The notes: generated by a model from the sequence alone, not told the origin. DNA of 47,298 nucleotides from a virus (IMGVR_UViG_3300043409_001519:1-47298); one strand, 5' to 3'. Shown: positions 1-6,982, counted from the stretch's first letter. Program-made: numbers and translations.

Positions 1-224
1 ATTTCCGCGTCCTCCTCCAATGCCCTGATGTAGGCATTGGCCTCGTCAAGCGCGTCCTGCCGCATGTCAGCGACGCACTTCCAATGCCGGTGCTGCTGGC
101 CTTCTTGCAGCACCTCAAGACTGAGCGCCGACTCGGTCTCCTGCAGCTCGGCAATGTAGCTCAGAGCCTCGTCAAGCGACGTGATTTCCGGGCACCGGCC
201 CTCATCAAGTTCGGTGACGCTCAT
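1..224 (-). CDS. Hypothetical phage protein, cut by window edge
   Basis: The reading frame starts at ATG 224 and is still open at position 1, so only the first 74 residues are visible. The start overlaps the stop of the upstream gene as ATGA, which supports translational coupling within the leftward operon. The visible part is acidic and mostly helical (many Glu, Leu and Ala, with a run like LQETESALSLEVLQ), and no motif is recognised. It may be a small coiled-coil accessory protein. Function is unknown. Confidence 0.55.
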   Translation of the reverse strand, partial: MSVTELDEGRCPEITSLDEALSYIAELQETESALSLEVLQEGQQHRHWKCVADMRQDALDEANAYIRALEEDAE

Positions 225-532
225 TTCATGCCGTCCTTTTCCAGCCGCTCGGCATACATCAGCGCTTCGGCGGGCGAGCACCCGGCCACGGCCTCGATAA
301 TGGCCGGTGACGCCGCCACCAGGCCCAGCCGGGCAGCGGCTTTGATGCTGCTGTATTCGCAGCGCACGGCGTGGGGCTTGTCTTGGGCAAGCAGCGGCGC
401 TGGGCGCATTTCCGGGGCGGTGCGCAGGACTGGCGCGGTCTGATACGGGATGGCTGGCTGCATCGGCCCGGCATAGGCGGCGGTGGCGGACAAGATGGCA
501 AGGAAGATCAGGGGTTTCAGTTTGGTTTTCAT
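221..532 (-). CDS. Small exported protein with C-terminal AGCS module
   Basis: This 103-residue protein begins with a classical signal peptide: basic MKTKLK, then a hydrophobic stretch LIFLAILSATA ending in A-Y-A before a Gly, which suggests export. The middle is Pro/Ala-rich. The last 25 residues carry AGCSPAEALMYAERLEKDGMK, closely resembling the C-terminus of the gene at 1118-1330, so the two share a small helical module. No good Shine-Dalgarno precedes the ATG. It overlaps the next gene by 4 bp. The function is not recognised. Export is predicted from sequence alone. Confidence 0.6.
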   Translation of the reverse strand: MKTKLKPLIFLAILSATAAYAGPMQPAIPYQTAPVLRTAPEMRPAPLLAQDKPHAVRCEYSSIKAAARLGLVAASPAIIEAVAGCSPAEALMYAERLEKDGMK

Positions 533-559
533 AATTTAGTGCGGTTGGTTGTAAAAATA

Positions 560-715
560 TCAGGCCACACATAGCGGTGCGGCCACTACCCCGGCCAGCA
601 CCTTGCGCCGCGCTTTTGATGCCCGGACTATTTGCTCCGGGCTACTGGCTTGCAGGATGGTTTCGTAAGCCGCGATAGCGTCCACCAGTTCGGCGATTGC
701 CGGGCCGTCAAGCCC
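560..715 (-). pseudogene. Out-of-frame 3' part of the 708-1121 gene
   Basis: The minus strand here encodes a stop-free 51-codon tail (GLDGPAIAELVDAIAAYETI and onward, ending PLCVA). It has good codon use but no plausible start of its own. It lies exactly one base out of frame with the gene upstream, and the switch point is the G6 run at 713-718. The likeliest reading is that it is the C-terminus of that gene, displaced by a one-base insertion or a homopolymer sequencing error. A +1 translational frameshift is possible but has no other support. Confidence 0.5.
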
Positions 716-1121
716 CCCACACGCCCAGCTTGCGCCGCCGATCAAGGCATCGGCGCATTGCGTTGTTGCCTGCAACCAGGGCGGCCAGCAGAGGGTTGGT
801 TTCAGTGCGGTCTCCCGCGATAGCGACGGCGCGCAAGCTGGCCTCGCCGAACGCATTGACCAGCGTGTCGTACTCTTTTGGGCTATCCGGCTTGACCTGT
901 CCGTTTTTGAGTGAGCCGAACGCCGCCTCCACCTTGATCATCATTTTTGTGGCCGCCGTCTGGGTGCCCTCTGCGACAAACGCACCAGGCGGCAGCTCTG
1001 AGGTGTAGGGCTGGCAGCGCTGTATTGCATTCAGCCATTCAACCGTGTTGTACCCGGTTTCAATTCCGGCGGCGGCGGCGCGGCGGCGCTTGCGCTCGTA
1101 TTGCGACAGCTTGCGGCTCAT
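708..1121 (-). CDS. Conserved phage hypothetical, likely frameshifted
   Basis: The frame starts at ATG 1121 (MSRKLSQYERKRRRAAAAG), overlapping the upstream stop as ATGA, and ends after 137 residues in RRRKLGVWGA. It is rich in basic residues at the N-terminus and helical after that. The stop falls 7 bp beyond a run of six G on the coding strand (713-718). Deleting one G would replace the last two residues by GLDGPAIAEL and extend the protein by 51 residues to position 560, about 186 residues in all. The present 137-residue form is therefore probably a truncated or mis-sequenced version. Family and function are unknown. Confidence 0.6.
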   Translation of the reverse strand: MSRKLSQYERKRRRAAAAGIETGYNTVEWLNAIQRCQPYTSELPPGAFVAEGTQTAATKMMIKVEAAFGSLKNGQVKPDSPKEYDTLVNAFGEASLRAVAIAGDRTETNPLLAALVAGNNAMRRCLDRRRKLGVWGA

Positions 1122-1330
1122 TTGACGCCCTCCCGAGCCAGGCGTGCGGCGCGCGCCTCGGCTTCGGCGCGGCTGCACCCGGCCGCAGCTTGCAGCGCCT
1201 CGGGCGTGGGCATCAGCACGCCCATGAGCACGCCCGCGCGGATGCGCTCGTAAGACCAGCACGGCTCTGCGCTGATCGTCCACGGCGTCAACGATTTTTG
1301 ATAGTCAGGCTCAATTCGGCGTTGATGCAC
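1118..1330 (-). CDS. Small protein with C-terminal AGCS module
   Basis: The frame reads QRRIEPDYQKSLTPWT near its start and ends AGCSRAEAEARAARLAREGVK. I prefer the GTG at 1330, which begins 11 bp past the end of the ImmA gene. An ATG at 1387 is also possible but would overlap that gene by 47 bp. The C-terminal module matches that of the 221-532 protein (AGCS, AEA, RL, G-K in register) and resembles the winged-helix tail of the 7961-9277 protein. That suggests a small helical nucleic-acid or protein binding unit. Its stop overlaps the next start as ATGA. Function is unknown. Confidence 0.55.
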   Translation of the reverse strand: MHQRRIEPDYQKSLTPWTISAEPCWSYERIRAGVLMGVLMPTPEALQAAAGCSRAEAEARAARLAREGVK

Positions 1331-1340
1331 ATTGCTTAGT

Positions 1341-2552
1341 TCAACGCCTGAAATCTGAGAGCGAAACCACTGTTGCACTATCACCATTCATCTGTCGCAC
1401 TGTTTGTATATGCGCTTTGGGTGCTCGCAAGGTGGCCAACTCCACCACTTCCGCTGGCGTAGCAAAGTAGTTATCACGCAAACCACAGAGCTTTTCCACG
1501 TCGCGCGCTGACAAGCCCAAATGGCGGCGCATTCCTTCAGCCGGAAAAATGCCGGCACCGATGAGAAGTTCGACCGTACGGCGCAACAGGCGTGGCTTTT
1601 CGGATTCCCATTTGTCATCGCCTGGCTCAGCCTTGGAGCCCCAACGTGCAGAACGGCGCCTGAAGAGAGAAAACTGTTCGTCGTCACTCAATAAACCAAG
1701 GGCATGTAGGCGCATCATCATGGCGGCTACTGATGTCCCCCAGCGCTGCTTGAGGATGAGTAGATTATCTAAACTAGCGGGAACACGCACTTCGTTGGCA
1801 AAGGTTTCTGCGGGTAAAAGCAGAGCACCGGCAAAGCCGTGGGCTTGCTTTTCCATTAGTTTGTAGCGGTCTCTTTCATCTGAACGAGGTATGTGCTTGT
1901 GCAGTACGAGATGGCCGATTTCATGGGCCAAGTCAAAGCGGCTGCGGAAAGCGTTGGCCTTGTCGGAAGACAATAAAACGATGGGGTGACCCAGCAGTTT
2001 GCTCCAGCTGGAAAGCCCCTCAATGGCGGAAATTTCAGTTGCCTCACGCACGACGATGATACCGGCACTTTCAGCAGCAAGGACCAAGTCCTGAATGGGA
2101 GTGCGGCCCAGTTGCCAGAACTTACGGCATTCCTCTGCAGCGTCTTCAATGTCGGCCTCGCTGATTTCTTCGGGGTTTCGGAAGTCACGCTCGGGCAAGT
2201 TGAGCTCGGGATAGTCCACATGCTCGCCGAATTGGACTGCAATCTCTTGTACCAACTTGGAGCGTGCTTCGAGCTTGGTCCTTGCCGCCTTAAGGGCTGC
2301 GGCGTTACTGCGATACAGTGGTGGTGTGATCGATGGAAGCATGGGACGAGTCAACCATTCGGCCTCTACGTTGAGCGTGGAGGCAATGCGTTCAAAAGTC
2401 TCCGACTCGGGAAACTGATCACCCTTGCACCACTTGGTCACGCTAGAGGCAGAGACACCAATAAGACTTGCTAACTGACCTTTGGTAAGGCCATGAGCGG
2501 CAAGCGCCTGTTCAAGGCGTTCTGGTTGAAGGTCGTTGATTCCTCTAGTCAT
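1341..2552 (-). CDS. XRE-HTH and ImmA/IrrE metalloprotease fusion
   Basis: The 403-residue protein has an XRE helix-turn-helix at about residues 8-65 (LTKGQLASLIGVSASSVTKW) and an ImmA/IrrE-type zinc protease domain in the middle. The zinc motif is clear: RFDLAHEIGHLVLH, a HExxH with the typical following LVLH. ImmA-type enzymes cleave repressors of mobile elements or stress regulators, and the HTH-fused forms often act with a small partner gene. ATG 2552 is chosen over an upstream in-frame ATG (2627) because it overlaps the preceding stop by 8 bp. The region looks lower in GC than the flanking recombination genes, suggesting an inserted cassette. The target is unknown. A role in phage induction, toxin-antitoxin or defence is possible. 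Confidence 0.85.
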   Translation of the reverse strand: MTRGINDLQPERLEQALAAHGLTKGQLASLIGVSASSVTKWCKGDQFPESETFERIASTLNVEAEWLTRPMLPSITPPLYRSNAAALKAARTKLEARSKLVQEIAVQFGEHVDYPELNLPERDFRNPEEISEADIEDAAEECRKFWQLGRTPIQDLVLAAESAGIIVVREATEISAIEGLSSWSKLLGHPIVLLSSDKANAFRSRFDLAHEIGHLVLHKHIPRSDERDRYKLMEKQAHGFAGALLLPAETFANEVRVPASLDNLLILKQRWGTSVAAMMMRLHALGLLSDDEQFSLFRRRSARWGSKAEPGDDKWESEKPRLLRRTVELLIGAGIFPAEGMRRHLGLSARDVEKLCGLRDNYFATPAEVVELATLRAPKAHIQTVRQMNGDSATVVSLSDFRR

Positions 2553-2895
2553 TTTCGTGTTTTGTCTTGGCTTGCTCTTTGAGCATTGTCCAAGCACCGT
2601 CGGTCTGGGTGATGATGGGTTGGTCATAGAGCTTCAAAAATTCTGAGACTGACTTAATGTAAAGCGAGCCATCAAGATCAGGATGAGGCACACAGATGTA
2701 AATTTGTGTAACTTTAGATTGGCCGTTGGCGTCGCATCCATCCAACATGGCAATAAAAAAAGCGGTGGCAATTGTCACCTCAGTTGGGGGCTTGAAAAAG
2801 TCAGAAATCACATGCTGGTCCATGAGGTTTCTGTTTAGTTTCGCCAGCAGTTCACGTTGCTTGCCCAAGTTCTTCTTCCACTTGTGGGTGGACAT
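2545..2895 (-). CDS. Hypothetical partner of the ImmA-type gene
   Basis: This 116-residue protein starts at ATG 2895 (MSTHKWKKNLGKQRELLAKL). The frame is open further upstream, but that part overlaps a different small gene. The N-terminus is strongly basic, while the rest looks globular with an ordered mix of strands and helices (VTIATAFFIAMLDG, KVTQIYICVPHPDLDG). The stop overlaps the ImmA-type start, so the pair is translationally coupled and probably one functional unit. Base composition is A+T-richer than the neighbours. I do not recognise the family. A substrate, antitoxin or toxin partner of the protease is plausible but unproven. Confidence 0.6.
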   Translation of the reverse strand: MSTHKWKKNLGKQRELLAKLNRNLMDQHVISDFFKPPTEVTIATAFFIAMLDGCDANGQSKVTQIYICVPHPDLDGSLYIKSVSEFLKLYDQPIITQTDGAWTMLKEQAKTKHEND

Positions 2896-2944
2896 CTTGA
2901 GAAAGGCAAGTTTGACGATACCCGACTGGGCTTCAACGATTCTG

Positions 2945-3088
2945 TTACTGCGCAATGAAGATGGCGGCATTGATGACCGCCAGCGTGTCGTCGTATTCGG
3001 CCAGCGCTGTCGCGCCCAGCTTGTCAATCGCCCCGGTAACGCTGGTGTGGCCGTCGGCCAGCTCGGCGCGGTCTTCTTCAATCAACAC
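2945..3088 (-). CDS. Small acidic helical phage protein
   Basis: A 47-codon frame starts with GTG (3088) overlapping the last codons of the exonuclease gene and ends TLAVINAAIFIAQ. The sequence is acidic and helical (EEDRAELADGH, ALAEYDDTLAVIN). The start overlap and phage-like composition support it as a real small gene of the recombination operon. A TTG two codons later (3085) is an alternative start. No function can be assigned. Confidence 0.45.
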   Translation of the reverse strand: MLIEEDRAELADGHTSVTGAIDKLGATALAEYDDTLAVINAAIFIAQ

Positions 3089-3927
3089 TTGGCCAGGCGC
3101 AGGGCGGCCAGCAGCTCGGCATTCCGCGCCTTGAGTCTGTCGCGCTCTATCATCAGCCCGGAGATGGTCTGATATTTGACTGGCACACGCTGGCGCGTCG
3201 GGCCGGTGCCAGAGTTCAGGTGCTGGTGCGGTTTCGAGTTAAGCGTCAGCGCATCACCGGCAAAATTTGCAGCGGCTCTGGCTACCTTGCGCTTTTCGAT
3301 CATTCGATGCATTTCATCGACTGTCTTGCGCACCTCGAAATTGAACTTGAAAAGCTCCTCTTCGAGCCGGGTAATATAGGCTTCGTCGCGCTCGACTTTG
3401 ATCCAGTGCAGCCTCAGCTCGGGCGGAAACCTCGGGTTGTAGCTGCAGAAGTGCCAGCTACTTCGCCCTGTGACGTGCATACACCCCTGCACCTGCGGAA
3501 CGTAAACCGCTGGCGGCTTGGTGGTCAGGCTCAGGTATTCGAGGTGCGTCGCCTCTTTTGGGCACTTCGCCTCAAGCCCGGAATCCAGGCCGATCAGCGC
3601 GTCCGGCGAACACCCGACAAGCTGCCCGTCCAGCTTTACGAAACTGACCTGCTGCAGCAGTAGGCCGGTTTCCAGCTCGAACTCGTGGCGCGCCTCCGGT
3701 TCGCGCTCGATACCGATTCGCATGTCAAAGCTTGGCGGCATTGGTTCCGATGGCTGTCCAGTGAAAAGCTCCAGCGCCAGCTTGATGCGGTAATCTCGGC
3801 GCGTGGCCGCTTCACCGCCGCCCACGCCTTTTGCCATCACCGCACCGAAGTTGCTGGCCGTGGCGCAGCCCAGGCGCAAGGCGCGCCAAGCCTCGTCCTG
3901 CTGGCCGCCTTGGTAGACGGTTCTCAC
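3082..3927 (-). CDS. YqaJ-type viral exonuclease
   Basis: The 281-residue protein matches the lambda-exonuclease/YqaJ fold used by phages for double-strand end resection. Visible active-site elements are GIEREPEARHEFE (conserved Glu helix), SPDALIG at about residues 107-113 (metal-binding Asp) and GLEAKCPK at about 117-124 (the E-x-K nuclease motif). The C-terminal 70 residues are basic and coiled-coil-like (IERDRLKARNAELLAALRLA) and may be an extra module. The start is GTG 3927, overlapping the previous small gene as GTGA. It sits next to RecT/Bet, so the two form an exonuclease-annealase pair for recombination and possibly replication. Confidence 0.85.
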   Translation of the reverse strand: MRTVYQGGQQDEAWRALRLGCATASNFGAVMAKGVGGGEAATRRDYRIKLALELFTGQPSEPMPPSFDMRIGIEREPEARHEFELETGLLLQQVSFVKLDGQLVGCSPDALIGLDSGLEAKCPKEATHLEYLSLTTKPPAVYVPQVQGCMHVTGRSSWHFCSYNPRFPPELRLHWIKVERDEAYITRLEEELFKFNFEVRKTVDEMHRMIEKRKVARAAANFAGDALTLNSKPHQHLNSGTGPTRQRVPVKYQTISGLMIERDRLKARNAELLAALRLAKC

Positions 3928-4007
3928 GATGCGGCCCCGGTGGCTTTGGCGACGATTCCGCCGTACGCCCCACGCCTCCACGGGCCTTTGGTGTGTCCGG
4001 CGCTCAC
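3924..4007 (-). CDS. Micro-protein between recT and yqaJ genes
   Basis: A 27-codon frame begins GTG 4007 (VSAGHTKGPWRRGAYGGIV) and ends with TGA 3924. It overlaps both neighbours through GTGA junctions, the same coupling used across this operon. The H-T-K-G-P-W start resembles the beginning of a widespread phage small-protein type with T-P-G-P-W at the N-terminus, but those are usually much longer. This may be a shortened relic kept for translational coupling. Recognition is from memory of the motif only. Confidence 0.4.
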   Translation of the reverse strand: MSAGHTKGPWRRGAYGGIVAKATGAAS

Positions 4008-5053
4008 TGCGCACCGCCTTGCAGCACAACCAGCCGCTCATCAAACTTGCCTTCAAGCAGCTTTTTCGAGCCCGCGTCGGTGATCACGTCAATCCAATCG
4101 GCTGCCACATAGAGCGCGTCCTCAGTCTTCGCGCCGCACAACATGGCCATCACGTCATCGAAAGTCTTGGCGGACTGAATCACGCCGTCGGCGTCGGGTT
4201 GACCGGCGGGCGCAGCTTGCGGCTTTGCTTGTGGCGCGGCGGCTGGCGCGTCCACGGTGCGAGCCTTGTCGGCGTCAATCGCCTTTTGCTTCAGTGCCGC
4301 GTGATGACCGGCCAGCAACTTGCGGTTGTTCTTTTTCTCTGGCGAGTCGCCCATGAAAAACTCGCCGTAGGCGGCAACACCCAGCGCGGCGGCAGCCTCT
4401 GCTTTTTTGATCAAGTCTTGTGGGGCTTCTGGCTGGACAATCTGAGCTTCGCCCATATTTTTTGAAGCCAGCGCGGGCGCTTCAGCGATTCGATCAGCCT
4501 CATCCTGATCAAAAATTCCCCCGAAGCCAAAAGCCATCCGGGCGCACTGAATCATGGCCTTGTGACGCGAAAACCGTTTTGGATGGCTTTGCCACGGCCC
4601 ATTCACCGTGTAACCCTTGTCCGACTTGAAGGGCGCGCGATACACCTCATCCAGGTATTCCCGGATGACGGTCGGGCGGCCTCTATCCTTCCGGTAGATA
4701 ACGCACTCAGTCCATGCGGGCGCTGCAGATGCGGCGCCGTCCATCAAGACCATTTCATCCGAAAAATTGAAGTTCATTCCATCGAATGCTGGGTTGCTAT
4801 TGATGATGCGCGCCCAGCCGTCAATGCTGACCACGGGGATGATCCCGTTTTTTTTGTCGGGGAAGGCGTAGATTTCCTTGGTCCACGGATTGAGCCCGTA
4901 CTGACTTGAGACGATCAGTAGCGCACTCAGCTGGGCATCGGATACCTCCCCTTTGAATGCTGTGGCCTTAAGGACCTGATAAAGCTCTCCGCTTTTTGGC
5001 AGGTCGAAGCGCGAGGCTAGCTCGTCGATCTGGACCGTGATTAAGTTGCTCAT
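4004..5053 (-). CDS. RecT/Bet single-strand annealing protein
   Basis: The 349-residue protein belongs to the phage RecT/Bet family, which pairs complementary single strands during recombination. Recognisable conserved parts are LLIVSSQYGLNPWTKEIYAF (about residues 46-65), the IPVVSIDGWARIIN segment after it, and the KRFSRHKAMIQCARMAFGF helix at about 160-178. After residue 200 it becomes Ala/Pro/Lys-rich, as is usual for the variable C-terminus. ATG 5053 is preceded by AGAGGA at good spacing. It lies directly upstream of the YqaJ nuclease. Confidence 0.88.
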   Translation of the reverse strand: MSNLITVQIDELASRFDLPKSGELYQVLKATAFKGEVSDAQLSALLIVSSQYGLNPWTKEIYAFPDKKNGIIPVVSIDGWARIINSNPAFDGMNFNFSDEMVLMDGAASAAPAWTECVIYRKDRGRPTVIREYLDEVYRAPFKSDKGYTVNGPWQSHPKRFSRHKAMIQCARMAFGFGGIFDQDEADRIAEAPALASKNMGEAQIVQPEAPQDLIKKAEAAAALGVAAYGEFFMGDSPEKKNNRKLLAGHHAALKQKAIDADKARTVDAPAAAPQAKPQAAPAGQPDADGVIQSAKTFDDVMAMLCGAKTEDALYVAADWIDVITDAGSKKLLEGKFDERLVVLQGGAQ

Positions 5054-5065
5054 GGTGTTTTCCTC

Positions 5066-5998
5066 TTACAAAACGGTGATTTCAGCGGCGCGCTCGATAA
5101 GCCAGCCACGGGCTTCGCGCAAGGTCACGCCGAACGTCTCGGCGACGGCTTGCACAAGCTGTTGAGCGCTTGGGGCTGCAGCCTCTGGCAGGGCTTCGCT
5201 TTTAACGGGCTCCGCCTCGACTTCGGGCGATGGCGCTGGTGCTGGCACCTCAATGACCTGCACGACCTCGACAATCGGCGCGGCCAGTGCGGCCTTTTGC
5301 GCTTCGATTTCCGCCTGTTGTGCAGCCAGCGCAGCGGCTTGAGCTTCTTGCTCGGCGCGCTGGCGGGCTAGTTCTTCTTGCTGGCGCTTCAGTTCCAGCG
5401 CCTGCTTTTCGGCCTCGACTTTGGCTTCGTGCATTTGTTGGAGCGCGGCGACGGCTTCGTTATAAGCAGCTTCAGCCTCCTCCTGAAATTCCCCGAAGGA
5501 CTCAGCCAGGCGCGCTGGCATGCCGTCGATCAGCACCTGTAGGCGCTCGGACGTGCGGCACATTGCAGCGGTGGCGCGCACGTCTTTGATTTCTTGAATG
5601 CGGGCGCGGTGCCCGGCAATGCGCTGGCGCTCGGCTTCCAACTCGGCCTCGCGGATGTCGGCAAGGCGCTTCTCTTCCGCCTCAATTGGCGCGGCGTAGG
5701 CCAGTTCCAGCGGCGTGGCGATAGCCTGGATGCGCGCGGCCTCAGAGTCAACGAGTCGGCCATAGGCCAGCGATTCGGCCTTTTCTTCTTTGCGGGCCTT
5801 TTCAAGGCTGGTGCGGAATTTCACCAGCTCTTTGCGGCCCTCTTTGGCTTGCGCCAGCGCGGCAGGGTCACCTTTGACGACAGGCGGCGCGGCGAGGACA
5901 TGGCCGTGCTTTTCGAGCATCAGGGCAATGCCCTGCTCGATGGGGTTGTAAATCTTGACGGCGCTCAGTTTTGGCGCGTCGAAAACTTCTTGGTTCAT
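5066..5998 (-). CDS. Coiled-coil protein of the recombination operon
   Basis: This 310-residue protein has a long charged coiled coil at about residues 45-235 (for example RKEEKAESLAYGRLVDSEA and LKRQQEELARQRAEQEAQAA), then a Pro/Val-rich linker and a small helical C-terminal domain (GVTLREARGWLIERAAE). ATG 5998 has a GGAG ribosome site. It ends 12 bp before the recT start. Proteins of this shape are common next to phage annealase genes, but the role is not established. Bridging or scaffolding of recombination complexes is a guess. Confidence 0.75.
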   Translation of the reverse strand: MNQEVFDAPKLSAVKIYNPIEQGIALMLEKHGHVLAAPPVVKGDPAALAQAKEGRKELVKFRTSLEKARKEEKAESLAYGRLVDSEAARIQAIATPLELAYAAPIEAEEKRLADIREAELEAERQRIAGHRARIQEIKDVRATAAMCRTSERLQVLIDGMPARLAESFGEFQEEAEAAYNEAVAALQQMHEAKVEAEKQALELKRQQEELARQRAEQEAQAAALAAQQAEIEAQKAALAAPIVEVVQVIEVPAPAPSPEVEAEPVKSEALPEAAAPSAQQLVQAVAETFGVTLREARGWLIERAAEITVL

Positions 5999-6034
5999 GC
6001 AATCTCCTTGTGGTTGACGGGTAAAAAATCAAAG

Positions 6035-6057
6035 AAGCCGACGCGTCAGGTCGGCTT
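6035..6057 (-). terminator. 8-bp hairpin before the recombination operon
   Basis: The perfect stem AAGCCGAC/GTCGGCTT encloses a 7-nt loop. On the minus strand a T-rich stretch follows within about 10 nt. It lies between a clear terminator at 6075-6099 and the gene starting at 5998, so leftward transcripts meet two hairpins in a row. It could be a second terminator, an attenuator or an antitermination target. Confidence 0.5.
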
Positions 6058-6074
6058 TTGTGATTCCTCGGGGC

Positions 6075-6099
6075 GAAAAAAGCCGCTGGCGAGGCGGCT
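6075..6099 (-). terminator. Intrinsic terminator, leftward
   Basis: Reading the minus strand, AGCCGC (loop of 7) GCGGCT is followed directly by six T. This is a standard rho-independent terminator placed after the micro membrane gene at 6219. Genes further left therefore need their own promoter, readthrough or antitermination. Confidence 0.65.
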
Positions 6100-6119
6100 G
6101 TTGGTGGAATTAATCAATT

Positions 6120-6189
6120 TTCTCGGATGCCCCGCTGTGCAGGGCTATCGTTTTGCCGAATCCTCCTTTTTTCGGCTGGAATTTGTCTC
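6120..6189 (-). repeat. 70-bp perfect direct repeat, copy 1
   Basis: All 70 bases are identical to 7065-7134. On the minus strand it holds the stem GCCGAA/TTCGGC (6155-6160 with 6171-6176) whose 10-nt loop is AAAAGGAGGA, a Shine-Dalgarno-like sequence. In the frame used by the gene around copy 2, this copy reads KFQPKKGGFGKTIALHSGAS but has a stop just upstream and no start. It is therefore either a gene fragment or a non-coding element. About 130 bp to its left lies the next gene start (5998). Confidence 0.85.
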
Positions 6190-6218
6190 ACCCAGACCCG
6201 CCGGGCTGCGTTCATTTT

Positions 6219-6302
6219 TCAAGCCACCGCCCAGACAAGCGCCAAGGCGACCCAGTAGCACGCCATGACAAGCCAGACGGCCAGCAGTGCGGCTGCTCTC
6301 AT
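6219..6302 (-). CDS. Micro membrane protein (27 aa)
   Basis: The product is almost entirely one hydrophobic helix (MRAAALLAVWLVMACYWVAL). ATG 6302 overlaps the preceding stop as ATGA. It is the last of three back-to-back single-helix proteins, followed by the terminator at 6075-6099. Such strings of tiny membrane ORFs are common in phage early operons. No function can be assigned. Confidence 0.5.
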   Translation of the reverse strand: MRAAALLAVWLVMACYWVALALVWAVA

Positions 6303-6379
6303 TGCACTGCCCAGATCACGGACAGTGCAGCCATTGCCGCCATCACGCCAGCAAAAGCGACAAACGCCAGCAATTTCAC
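6299..6379 (-). CDS. Micro membrane protein (26 aa)
   Basis: This starts with GTG 6379, overlapping the upstream stop as GTGA, and consists of one transmembrane helix (LLAFVAFAGVMAAMAALSVI). It is coupled on both sides to other one-helix ORFs. Function is unknown. Confidence 0.5.
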   Translation of the reverse strand: MKLLAFVAFAGVMAAMAALSVIWAVQ

Positions 6380-6462
6380 ACGACCCCCCCCCATGCAATG
6401 GCGGCGGCGGCCGTCGCCAGGATGGCGGCCATGATCAGCAAGACGATGCTGGCGGCGTTCAT
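6376..6462 (-). CDS. Micro membrane protein (28 aa)
   Basis: ATG 6462 overlaps the previous stop. The protein is one hydrophobic helix (MNAASIVLLIMAAILATAAA) ending AWGGVV. A run of nine G on the coding strand (6384-6392) encodes the C-terminal W-G-G. Slippage there would change the end of this protein and could join it to the next ORF. Function is unknown. Confidence 0.5.
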   Translation of the reverse strand: MNAASIVLLIMAAILATAAAAIAWGGVV

Positions 6463-6632
6463 GCCGCACCGCCTTTCGTGGGCGCGAACTCCCAGCTCGC
6501 CACCTCATATTTAGTGAGTGGGCGAGACTCATTGATGCCCGGCTGACCGATGCGCAATAGGCCGTTCTCATCGCGCCAGCCGCGCACCGGCCAGAGCGGC
6601 ATGGCTGCAAGATATATGGTGACGGCGCTCAT
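6459..6632 (-). CDS. Small hypothetical protein (57 aa)
   Basis: ATG 6632 overlaps the upstream stop and the end overlaps the next start, both as ATGA. The product is soluble-looking (MPLWPVRGWRDENGLLRIGQ, then LTKYEVASWEFAPTKGG), with several Trp and turn residues. It has no recognised domain. Its position in the coupled leftward operon supports it as real. Confidence 0.5.
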   Translation of the reverse strand: MSAVTIYLAAMPLWPVRGWRDENGLLRIGQPGINESRPLTKYEVASWEFAPTKGGAA

Positions 6633-6967
6633 GCTGGTACCTGCGACATTTGCAGCTCAAGTTTCCATGCGCGCTGCTGGTGGTACTCATGGGCGCGACG
6701 GGCCTTGTGGACGTTTGCCCGCAAGTCGGCGGAAATCAGATCAGCCTCGTCGCACTCGCGGCGAATCGGGCAGGATTCGATTTTGTTGTCAGCCAGGATG
6801 CAGGCTTCGCGCTTGCAGAGCTTAGTTTCTTGCGCCAGCACCTGCTGTTTTGCAAAAGCCGCCACGACCTCGACAATTTGCAGGTAAGTCAACTGCAGGC
6901 CATCGCTCAGCGCCCCGACGAACGCGGAAACTTCCGCTTCACCCTGCTGCAATTCTTTTAAGTCCAT
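6629..6967 (-). CDS. Hypothetical protein with Cys cluster (112 aa)
   Basis: ATG 6967 has AAAGGAA upstream. The N-terminal half is helical (ELQQGEAEVSAFVGALSDGL, VEVVAAFAKQQVLAQETK). The middle has three cysteines in CKREACILADNKIESCPIR, spacing that could bind a metal. The C-terminal half is a charged helix (RANVHKARRAHEYHQQRAWK). No family is recognised. It is coupled to the next gene by an ATGA overlap. Confidence 0.6.
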   Translation of the reverse strand: MDLKELQQGEAEVSAFVGALSDGLQLTYLQIVEVVAAFAKQQVLAQETKLCKREACILADNKIESCPIRRECDEADLISADLRANVHKARRAHEYHQQRAWKLELQMSQVPA

Positions 6968-6982
6968 GACAATTCCTTTTCT

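Noticed and set aside
708-1121. Programmed ribosomal frameshift at the G6 run
   Set aside because: A +1 shift would be needed, without a typical slippery stop context. A homopolymer indel explains it more simply.
4004-4056. Upstream ATG start for the exonuclease at 4056
   Set aside because: It would overlap recT by 53 bp and add 43 residues that do not resemble the family. The GTG at 3927 fits the GTGA coupling.
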